From positions 31,428,501 through 31,492,500 of the forward strand of contig NC_092672.1 in the NCBI RefSeq assembly GCF_964355755.1: a DNA stretch of 64,000 bases, in the 5' to 3' direction. The first letter of the stretch is position 1. The number at the start of each line of letters is the position of its first letter. The translations under genes and the position numbers were made by a program. Positions 35,013 through 44,460 of this stretch are shown piece after piece. The notes under the pieces were generated by a model, which was not told the DNA's origin, searched no databases, and worked only from the letters and a program-made list of their open reading frames with translations. Origin of the DNA: Antedon mediterranea. Taxonomy: Eukaryota > Echinodermata > Crinoidea > Comatulida > Antedonidae.

Positions 35013-35628
35013 AGACACCTTCCCTACAATTTGTGACGTTTTGTAAAAATAATACATATATATTACTTTAAAAACATTAAACCAGGTCATTCCTTGTCTT
35101 AAATGTACGTTTTATGGTAAATTATGATAAAAAGTGAGAAACAATGCACTACCTAGGTAGCTCGCGGCGACTGACCTCTTGTGGACGGTCTTTAGGCCTA
35201 GCCTAGCTAGGCTTAGTTTTGTAGGCCTAGCTGGTAAACATCGGTAACGTACGAACATCTATATACCTAGCCTGACGTTGTATAGTTGCTGCATTAATTT
35301 TCTTTCTATTTTTGCCAGACTCCGTTGATACAAATTGGGGAAAACCCGGTATTTTCACTGAAAAGTTAGGAGTCTTCCATTTGTTTTGGCCGCACGATCG
35401 ATCGAAAAGTGGGTGAATTACAGAAGAAAAACAGAAATATCAATCCGCGCGCAATGCATTTTGGGATTTATAGCGGGCCGCTATAATTATTAGAATCAAC
35501 TTATTTTTCACATTTTTAACCATTTAAAGACGAAAAAAGTTATCGCAATAGGACCATATAGTATTATTTTTAGTTTAAATATAGTTTGTGATCTTAAAAT
35601 AGATCTAAAAAACGTAGGGAAGGTGTCT
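35013..35628. mobile_element. 616-bp non-autonomous TTAA-flanked transposon
   Basis: AGACACCTTCCCTAC at 35013 is mirrored by GTAGGGAAGGTGTCT ending at 35628, and both sides carry TTAA (35009-35012, 35629-35632). TTAA duplication is the hallmark of piggyBac and Kolobok elements. The interior is GC-richer, with TAGGCCTA-type motifs at 35190-35235 and CGCGCGCAATGCATTTTGGG near 35448-35465, which resembles part of a ZNF143-type site. No transposase frame. Confidence 0.8.
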
Positions 35629-35632
35629 TTAA

Positions 35633-36242
35633 CAATTATCTATCTGCTAATTTCTACTGAAGATTTATTTGCTAAAAGAAACAACTATTTTATAATTGCT
35701 TACGCACACAAACACTTAAGTTATTGATTAACATGATAAAAGGTCATATTATCTCTTCCAGCAACCAAATATTTACATAGCTTGTTAGATCATTACATCT
35801 AACTTGAGAATGAGAAGTCGGCGATGTTATAATAGCAACTGTTGCCAGTGCGATGAAATTACTGGTTGAGTAGCGCCAGTGGTGGCGCCAGGATTTGCTA
35901 GAAAAATGTATCGATTTCATCTGGTTTTAATGTAGTAATAAGATTGAAGATATCTTATTAATATTAAGTTATGTTTTCACGGATCATACACAATTATTCT
36001 ACTGCAGTAACTGCATTCTTTTACTGATTTAATGGTTCAGTTTAACCAGTGCTGTATAATCATATAAAAAGTGTGATGTCTATATAAACTACATTTTCTT
36101 GTTTTTTTATTAACAAAAAAAAATTGAATGAAAATGAATGCAACCAATTGACAACAAATGTAAAATCCAAATACAATAGTAGATAAATAACAAAAATGAA
36201 AGAAAAAAGAAAGGAAATATGAAAAGAAAAACGGTAACTCAC
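35633..36242. other. probable intron start downstream of exon A
   Basis: Non-coding. It holds the CTGCAG motif at 35998-36016. The hydrophobic minus-strand frames at 36037-36252 are read-through past the exon A donor. Confidence 0.4.
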
Positions 36243-36367
36243 GCTGTTCCAACCGATTTCGACCTTGGTCTCAACGGTGCAAAAGTTCGCTTAACAACAG
36301 GCGGCATCACCGAACTGTTCTTTCTCATTTTCACTTCAGGAGACGGTAAAGTTAAGTAAGAACTCAT
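36243..36367 (-). CDS. candidate first coding exon (exon A) of the minus-strand gene
   Basis: On the minus strand an ATG at 36367 opens 41 codons (MSSYLTLPSPEVKMRKNSSV, MPPVVKRTFAPLRPRSKSVG, T) and meets the donor ACAGC|GTGAGT with two bases (GC) left over. The peptide is Ser/Pro/basic with RKNSS and RPRSKS stretches that look like kinase sites, as in a regulatory N-terminus. It has no signal peptide or membrane segment. The donor phase fits the 39-nt exon at 28983-29021, the next supported minus-strand exon. The -1 base C makes the donor weaker than those of exons B and C. Beyond the donor the frame becomes low-complexity Phe-rich sequence, confirming the boundary. The upstream 1.4 kb is unique and could hold the promoter. 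No family recognised. Confidence 0.55.
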
Positions 36368-37809
36368 GGTGTAGAATTATAGTTACAGAATATTCTCAAT
36401 CAAGAAAGAAATCAGACAGAGTTTAACATCCAGTAACCTATCTCATTAGTACTCCAACACTCTTGTCATGTACAGGCAGACGAATTATATTACGATTGAA
36501 TTATACAACGTTCAATTTCTGCTTTTACGATATTAAATCATCTAACTGACGATACGGAAGACTGATCAAAATACATCTATACGATCAACAATTATGACGT
36601 AAAAACCCAGACATGCCGTAACTCAAACACCTTTTCAAACAATAACCATAAAACAGTTTTTCCATTCATAAATTTAATTGCTTTCTTTCTGCAATCATCT
36701 GTATATATTTCTTCTCCTTTGTCTTAATTTCACAAACAAATGTTACAGAAGAAGCACTTAAAAAGAATCCAATTAGATAGTAAATACAACAACTGTCCAG
36801 AATAAATTTTAAATTGTAAAAATGAGAAAAACTGAGCAACCTATAACTTGAACTGTGGAATCTTCTGATTTAACTTGCTGGCACGCTACCATTAGACCGC
36901 TGTGACTTGGTATGCATAGTAAATTTCTACATTATTTTTCTCCGGAAAGTATAAGAAAAACTTGGCGACTGATAAATCTTTGCAAGTAAAAGTAAAATTT
37001 ACTCAAACTTAGCTCTTCTTCTCAATGTGCCGATACCATACCATTCGACCACTAATGTGTTCCTGGTATGTTTTATTATGTTTTGCAAAATGAAACTCTT
37101 CCACCACCAATCAATACCTAAATACCTGTTCAGTAAAATCAGTGAACCTCAATTCAAATCAATAGAAACAAATCATATCAAATATGTATGAAAATTTCTT
37201 GAATAACAAAGTTCAAACTGTATATCTTCTCGTACGTTTGGTCAATTTAATAATTACACAGATCGTGAAATCAAAAGCACTACTACGTTGAATCGACAAA
37301 CCAATTCAATTCTAAATTAATATTCTACGCTCTGGATGAAAACAAATCAAGAGTGTGATATGATATCTAGAAACTCGAACAAATGAGAATGGAAGTCCTT
37401 CACGAGCGATTGTATTTAGAAACTGGAGGAGCTGTTCTCTTTAATTTGTGTTGACGATGCAGCTAACGGTTGATTATGACTTCTTCATAATCCCTCAAGA
37501 CAATGGCCAGTCTAACAATAGCTTGATAGTGTCCGCTGTTGTTACAAGGATAAAACAATCAACAAATCTTATGACGACCGTGTGTTATTAAGAGCTGAAA
37601 AAACACCGATATATTCAAATTAGCATACATCCAATTAAACAGTTCACTCAAACCGATGCTTTATTCTCCATTTGTTATGGTGTCGACAGAATGACAAAAA
37701 ATTGTTAACATCTAAATAGATGGAGTAAATCAGTGCAAAATATAGACTGAAGCAAATGCAATGTACTGTTTACGTTATATTTGCACTACGGATCAATTTT
37801 ATGTAACAG
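36368..37809 (-). promoter_or_regulatory. repeat-poor region upstream of exon A
   Basis: Unique sequence with no repeat families. A CRE/ATF-like TTACGTCA (plus strand TGACGTAA) lies near 36595-36602, about 230 bp upstream of the exon A ATG. Promoter assignment is inference from position. Confidence 0.25.
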
Positions 37810-38006
37810 CAACTAAATCCGCAACACGTTTGCACAAATAAATCAGCAAAATCAGCATTAAGTGTTGCATTCGATGATTTGATCACTTACATAAGGCAAG
37901 GGTTAAACAGTGAGTGTCGAAATGAAGACACGTTAAATGAGTGTGAATTTGTGAGTAATTTCACCGATCTCAAATCAACCATATATCATCACGCAAGTAG
38001 TCGCAG
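37810..38006 (+). CDS. possible plus-strand internal exon, divergent from exon A
   Basis: An acceptor-like TTTTATGTAACAG precedes an open frame of 65 codons (QLNPQHVCTNKSAKSALSVA...) ending at a strong donor, CGCAG|GTGAGT, with two bases left over. The sequence is non-repetitive and the peptide is varied. There is no ATG and no partner exon, and an open frame of this length is not rare in this composition. It could instead be an exon of a non-coding transcript divergent from exon A. Confidence 0.2.
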
Positions 38007-38759
38007 GTGAGTGATCACACGTCCAAATAAAATACGCTGAACGAGAAATTTATTTCATGCACACATCTCAAAATTCAGTACATATGCTAATTAATAACCA
38101 ATTTACAAGTTTGAACGAGAAAATTGTTGAGTATACCTGTGCAAAAGAAACCTGTCAATGTTTGGTCAACTGCAGACAATCATCCAATTTTAGACATTGA
38201 TGTTTGATTGGTTGGCCATAATGGAAGGGATTGAGATGATAACATGTTACGACCGAGTGTACATGTTTCGTTGGAGATAAGATCGGTAAACAACAGTTGT
38301 TCAGTTTCTAAGTACCCAACGATGTTTCCATTCACGATAACCTTTCGACAAAGTAGCCATTACGCAAATTCACTCGCAATCCTCAACCTTGATAACGTTT
38401 TACGTTGGAAATATTGTTTATTTCTTGTTAGTGGCAATTAGACATTGCTTGCATTGTAAGTTAGAAGATAATTGTATTCTGTGATTATAAGAGTTAAGTT
38501 GAATACCATTACGGTTGATAAGATAAGTAAATAAATGCTGACGGTTTGGGTTCAAATCATGCACAACAACCACAAAAGACAATATTCATCTAACATTTAT
38601 CTTTCAACATATAGTTCTGAATGGTCCAAGTGGTCAAGAATTAGAACTGATAATTAACATTTCTTATATTTAAAAGTTTCCCATTTATTTATACTTAAAT
38701 TACGCAAAATTGCATGTCATACAGGAAAATATGTGTCACACTTGATCAGAGAATCAGTA

Positions 38760-38880
38760 ACATAACATTCTCCAGAAGATAATTACAGCATAACAACCGA
38801 AACGCAGAGACATTCTCAACCATACTTTATCTTCTTTTGGAAACACCTGGTGTACCAAAATCGACATGCAAACCTTAAAG
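38760..38880 (+). repeat. repeat copy that lacks the MITE found at 32736
   Basis: ATTCTCCAGAAGATAATTAC, AGCATA and then CTTTATCTTCTTTTGGAAAC, ACCTGGTGTA correspond to the sequences on either side of the MITE at 32736-32899, here joined without it. Confidence 0.55.
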
Positions 38881-39573
38881 ATATATTGTTTCCCAAGAAA
38901 AAAATAATTGTTTTAAATGTTTTTGTCGAATATGCCATTTTAATGTCACATAATAGATATTCACTTTAACAAAACTGCAATTTGAAGCAAAAATAGTCAA
39001 ATTGACTGGAAGTCAAAAAGTTTTTGGCTGCATTTAACCATTTCTTTTTACTAAGGAAGTTTATTAAACTGCAAAATATCAATTGAAAGTCTTTTTTTTT
39101 TATTAATCTTCATTCTTCATGTTTTTGGGGGACAATACATCTTAAAACAATACAGCAATATTTTGTATATAAATATATTTGCTGTTGCATGCTACAGTTA
39201 GTATACGCCATTAAAATGCAGCTCAAAGTTCTAGATAGCTATGTTCGTTCTAAACGGATAATAAACTAGGCCCTAAGTGGCCACTTAACTATAAATTAAT
39301 CCAATTCGTGTAAAAATAAGCTTGTTATATCACTGCAAACTGCCTTTTACTACCATAAATATGTAAAACACAAATGACAAGCTCGTTCATCAAACACAGG
39401 AGAAATAATTTGGTTTTACTCTATGGAAACCAAGAAAGTAATACTGCACTATTTATTATCAAATTAACAAGCGATGTTTACCATTTCTGAATATTATTAA
39501 TTTTTATTAATTTTATCATCATCACTTCAATAATGATAATAACAAATAGATAAGATTAACTCCATCATAAAGG
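38881..39573. other. non-coding, no recognisable feature
   Basis: AT-rich sequence; no supported feature. Confidence 0.4.
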
Positions 39574-39577
39574 TTAA

Positions 39578-40606
39578 CACTTTGACTGCCAAACACGAAG
39601 ATCTTCGTTTTTGGAAACACAACGCTTGACTGCCAAACACGAAGATCTTCGTTTTTCGCGTTTTTTTACGAAATCCTGTAGATAGGTTAATTATTGGTAT
39701 ATACTATAAATATGGACACTATATTCGGTCTGGACCGTAAATATTTTACTTTTTGAAAGTAACTAATCTGGTTACGAACGATTTTCAAAATGGTACCTGT
39801 CGAAATAACATACACCGCGCATCACAGTAGCGCGTACAGCGATGGTTTGGCGCATTGTGTATCGGTCGCGCGCTAGCTATGCCGCCGAAGTATTACAAAG
39901 GTTTATGTGGATTGGCATGTTTGTTTGTTATCTGAATAAAAAATAATGGATGGATTTTCAGTATGAAGTCTTTGATTTTATTATTGTATGGATACCCTAA
40001 TTGTTTTGGTGCTTCTCTGTAAGTGGCCGAGTTTCACGCAACAAACTTGTTTAGAAATGGTATGAATATTATCATCAGTTTACTTGCTAGGCTATAGTCT
40101 AGGCCTAGTCATAAAACGGTTCCGGACCAACTTTAGGCCTAGTTAACTAGGCCTGGTGTCTTTACTATGTGGATTTTGGCGAAACAATGATGTAAGATTT
40201 ATGATTTATAAAATGTAATACATTTTTCGATAGTGATAACTTGTTTTTATAGGCCTACCGGTGCCGTGTAAGTAACTTTTTCGTTGTTTGTTGATCTCAC
40301 CGGGCGATATTTTCATATTGTGATGTCTTGCACAAAATCGCGAATATCTCGACTTTCTTGCGCGAAACTACGAAAAACTCAAAAAGTGGGTTACTTTCAT
40401 TTTACTATTACGATTTACATATTGCGATTTGAAAATCGTTCTTGGTACCATTGTAAAGCTAAAATCTTTATGATTATTTTAGTCTAAATTACATGTAAAT
40501 CAGATCACATACATAGTTTCAATCAGCTTTAATAAAAACATCGAATTGGGCTATAAACGCTGGCGGTGGCAGTTTCTAACTGAAAAAACCTCTGGCAGTC
40601 AAAGTG
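39578..40606. mobile_element. 1.03-kb non-autonomous piggyBac-like element
   Basis: TTAA (39574-39577) then CACTTTGACTGCCA at the left; TGGCAGTCAAAGTG then TTAA (40607-40610) at the right: a 14-bp perfect TIR with TTAA duplication, as in piggyBac. Just inside the left end TTGACTGCCAAACACGAAG occurs twice (about 39582 and 39625), each with the 12-bp palindrome CGAAGATCTTCG. The interior is CpG-rich with TAGGCCTA motifs. Frames such as 40284-40487 are not transposase-like. Confidence 0.8.
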
Positions 40607-40610
40607 TTAA

Positions 40611-41199
40611 GTATTGTTCTGTCTGTAAGATTATTTTGTTTTTACTATTTAAGTTTACTTGTATAATACGCTTCTTATTTATTTAAGATTTAAATGTTAT
40701 TTTTGATCCTTTTATTTTTGTTTTTATATTGCCTTGTACATAAACGTATGCCACTGATACAAAAGCATTTGTTAAGTAATAATAAAGTTTATCGTTTATC
40801 ACTTTTAATTTTTTTTATGGTAACAAAGACATTTATACAGCACTCCATTTTTATTACATTTCCACCTGATTTGGAATTAACTTTTTATTAACTTTTTTAT
40901 TTGTTATTATTCATTTTAATATTATTATAATTCTGTCACCATTAAGATTCTTTGAGATTTTTTGAGAAAGTATTTGTATTTTTTTGTAGATTTGATGATA
41001 ACAAATTTAGCTGCTGTCACAACTTTTGTAAAGTGCGAAAATCTTACTACTCAAGCCTTCAGTCTAATACTGTAGTTAATTTTTGTTTTATTTTTTTCTG
41101 CCGATTTTAACTCAAGTATATGTATGACATGCCATAAATGCCAAATTGTTATTTTTTAGTAAGTAAATCGCCACCTGGAACTCTAGGTATACATACATT
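40611..41199. other. non-coding, no recognisable feature
   Basis: AT-rich. The hydrophobic plus frame at 40694-40891 is composition-driven. Confidence 0.4.
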
Positions 41200-41420
41200 T
41201 TTGCCAAAATATTATAAAATTAAATGTAAATTGACCTTGTCTCATATCTCCATGAAGATTTCAACTCAAAATAATAAATATTATATTTAAAGAATTAAAT
41301 ATACACAAGGTATATTTCAACAGTTTTTTGCCAAAATACCATAAAATAAAAAGTATGTATATAACATTGTCTCCTACCTCCATAAAAATTTCAACTCAAA
41401 ATAATGAATATAATTCTAGA
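41200..41420. repeat. two-copy 125-bp tandem repeat
   Basis: TTTTGCCAAAATA, TTGTCTC.TA.CTCCAT and ATTTCAACTCAAAATAAT recur at 41200 and 41325. The array ends directly at the GC-rich hairpin at 41423. Confidence 0.65.
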
Positions 41421-41422
41421 AA

Positions 41423-41459
41423 CTAGATGGTACGCTCGCTTCGCTCGCGTACCATCTAG
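41423..41459. repeat. GC-rich hairpin, possibly a Helitron 3' terminus
   Basis: CTAGATGGTACGC and GCGTACCATCTAG are perfect 13-bp arms around TCGCTTCGCTC. It sits in AT-rich DNA and ends in CTAG, the form (hairpin followed by CTRR) seen at Helitron 3' ends. The other end was not found, so the assignment is tentative. Confidence 0.6.
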
Positions 41460-41649
41460 GTCGTGCCCACAGATGGTTCTCGAATACACAGTAATTTCAG
41501 CGTAAAAAAATGCTTTTTTTTAATGTACGTACTGCAGGATGATAATAGTTATTATTGTTTACAGAAACGAATAAATAGGCACGATGATTTATGTATTAAA
41601 CTGAAATTAGCACACTGGGAATTACTTCCGAAAGAGAAACTTGTCACAA

Positions 41650-41680
41650 AATGAGTCCAAATTTGTTATTTGGACTCATT
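41650..41680. repeat. 13-bp perfect stem hairpin
   Basis: AATGAGTCCAAAT and ATTTGGACTCATT flank TTGTT. It directly follows a plus-strand open frame (about 41466-41654) ending in a TGA within the left arm. No transcriptional role can be shown. Confidence 0.7.
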
Positions 41681-41816
41681 TAAACAAACCCAATTTGTGT
41701 TTTGTGTGTAACATTAGGGTTGACGGATGGGGAAGAGGATATGGGTACAAAGAAGAACAATGTTTTAATATATTCTTTATCTACTCAGTAACGAAATATG
41801 TTTTTCATGTTTGATA

Positions 41817-42300
41817 GGCCTATAAATAATATACCACTTGATACAGTAACACATTTGCGATTTAATACTTTGTTAAAACTGTCACTGTTATAGTCCATTG
41901 AAATAGCATGTACATGTAACGATACACGTACCACTACAACGTTTATATTCTTTGTAATTATTAATTAATACAAATATTGAGAAGCAACTGTCAGTAGTAC
42001 AGTTTATTTGTATATTGTACGTTTTGTATAACAGTAGGGCCTACTCACAGGCCTATAAAATAATATACCACTTGATACAGTAACACATTTGCGACTTAAT
42101 ATTTTATTGTTAAAACTGTCACTGTCATAGTCGATTGAAATAGAATACGGTAGTACATGTAACGATACACGTACCACTACAACGTTTATATTCTTTGTAA
42201 TTATTAATTAATACAAACGTTGAGAAGCAACTGTCAGTACTACAGTTTATTTGTATATTGTACGTTCTATATAACAGTAGGGCCTACACTCACAGTAATA
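41817..42300. repeat. 233-bp direct tandem duplication
   Basis: GGCCTATAAATAATATACCA at 41817 and GGCCTATAAAATAATATACC at 42050 start two copies that share CACTTGATACAGTAACACAT, ACGTACCACTACAACGTTTA and GAGAAGCAACTGTCAGTA, with few differences. A partial third start (GGGCCTACACTCACAG) follows. Confidence 0.9.
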
Positions 42301-44196
42301 CGTTTATTTGTACATGATTGTGTTATACATCTAACAGTACCCACACTCACAGTAAATTCAATGGCGACCACAAATGTTAATACGTATTTATTGCAATACT
42401 ATATCTATATATACGTTTTAGGTTAATTCCCCAAGGGCCAATAAATTTACCTACAGCTGGTGGTACTTGTGTTAAAGCAAAGAGTTATTATTGGAATGTT
42501 CCATTCATCGGAAATCAATACATTTGTATAAATGTATATTAAATCTATCAAAATAGTATGTTTTTAAGAAAATAGGTCTACTCGAGCTGTTCAACCGGTT
42601 TTCATCCATTAAAAACAATTATCGTAGGAGGAGATAGGAAAATGCGAAGCATCCTCGTATTATTGTATGCGGGTATTTTTCAAGATAGACATGCATTGGA
42701 CAGTGTATACCACGATCGGAAAACACTCCTATTTGGGGCAAATCGTTGAACCTAAATTCGTTTTAATCGTCAATAACTAATTATCGAACTCCATTTAATT
42801 AGTAAACAGGGTTACATCAGGTGGTTAAAATCAGTATCGAAAGTACGAACCAACTTTATATACCATCGAGTAAACATTCTAGAAGTAAGGCGCGATTTAC
42901 CGAATTTTGCCCTTACGTAAATTTATATATAGATTATCTCTATAATTTATGCAGTACTAATTATCATCAAGGTGTTGAGATCTGTTTAGTATAATTAGTG
43001 ATTTAAAAGTTTAATAGGAAATATTCTCTTGACAGTGATTAAACAAATGGTTTGTCATTATATTACTGTATATAAAGGTCTCTTTTGATATAACAACACA
43101 GAAATTATGACATTTTGTTTTTAGTTGGGATTGTACAGAATAATGAAATTACATCTCTAAATAACTAATTATTTCTAATAGTAAGTCTTAATTATAGCAT
43201 GTTCTTATAGTTTTACTGCCTGTATTCACTAAAATAATGAATGAGGTAGGAAAAAGTAACTTGATTTACTCTTATCAAAACATTCTATTTCTTTGCCTCT
43301 AACTGGTTACTTAGACTTTTAACCATAATCGAGCGTGGTACAATTTTATTTGATGATCATTGATTTGCGTTTCACCTGACACCCACCTCTGAATTCTCTT
43401 AAAATGAAGCAACCAAGACCAATGGTTAATTTTCCCGATCACTGCCTACCCAGTGGAACTTACCACGGTCTTTAAGTAAAACTAATCACACTTGCTAAAA
43501 AGTTCTGAATTTGAATGTGCGACTTAAGTAAACTCCTATGCGATTCAATCAGAATGTTTAATGTCACTGTTAAAACGGGGTGAATTATTCAAGTGCGAGC
43601 AATGGTCAAATTTACCAATGGCGGTAGATAAAGCTACCTTGATAAAATTTACAATTTTTTCAACTTTTGTTATTAGTACTGTGTACAACAATTTAAAAAA
43701 ATACAACATGCACATCAATTGACTGTCTTCTAGATAATAACAGAAAACATTTAATAACTATAATGTATATTAATAGAATTAATATCTAAAAGTTTACCAT
43801 AAAATAATTTTTCTCCTTAAAACAAATGATTTATTTGGCAAAACATATGTTTCACAGAAGTAATTTACAAACATCTGTTAGGATTTCTATACATGAGTTA
43901 TGTACTATAAAATCGTTGGTAATAAACACAGTCAAGTAGAAAATCTAATTATGGTAACAATGCTAAAAATAGTATGTCCCTACCATCTTTATAGTTGTAG
44001 AGAACAATAGATGTCTGTCAATTGTTTAAACTCGTTTATCAAAAATAGGACAAATTGCTTCATTTGACAAGATATCAGATAGATGTAGAGTTTCTATAGA
44101 AGGAATACGTCAAAACAAGTTAATAATCGACTCTGAGAAGTAAAATTTCAAAGTCAATCAATATTGTTTCATTTATTTATTTGCAGTGCTAATAAT
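42301..44196. other. non-coding, no recognisable feature
   Basis: No supported feature. A strong minus-strand donor-like CGTG|GTAAGT near 43455-43465 has no open exon before it. Confidence 0.4.
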
Positions 44197-44384
44197 TGTT
44201 GTATTCGATTGGGACTTTACCGTATAGTTTTTGCGTTGAGTACTTATTTAATGGAAATGTTGAGCATTAAAACGAAAAAACTTAACGTTTTCTATTCGAA
44301 TGATTTTCTTTTGAGCACAATCTGCCAAAAGTACTCAACGAATCTTTATGTTTTACTACGAAAGTTGGCAATCGAATACAACAA
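44197..44384. repeat. foldback (inverted-repeat) element, about 190 bp
   Basis: TTGTTGTATTCGATTG at the left is mirrored by CAATCGAATACAACA at the right, and GTTGAGTACTT by AAGTACTCAACG further in. The plus-strand 80-codon frame here is made of these arms and is not treated as a gene. Confidence 0.7.
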
Positions 44385-44400
44385 ACTGATTTTCTTTGTT

Positions 44401-44460
44401 CACTGAGGAGGGTTAGTGTTACCCGAAAGCAAAATTTTCTGGCTCTTTCACTTTATCTAG
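44401..44460 (+). mobile_element. fragment of the hammerhead-associated repeat, copy 3
   Basis: CACTGAGGAGGGTTAG, TGTTACCCGAAAGC, TTTTCTGGCTC and TTTACTTT-like sequence match the ribozyme end of copies 1 and 2. CTGAGGA is at 44403-44409, stem II GGGT/ACCC at 44410-44413 and 44421-44424, and GAAA at 44425-44428. The core fits CUGANGA directly followed by a G-C closing pair. Confidence 0.6.

Noticed and set aside
38535-38560. tRNA-like B box (GGTTCAAATCA)
   Set aside because: No A box or cloverleaf pairing upstream.
44164-44406. 80-codon plus frame preceded by a good acceptor (TTTATTTATTTGCAG)
   Set aside because: The frame is almost entirely the two arms of a foldback element plus the hammerhead-associated fragment.
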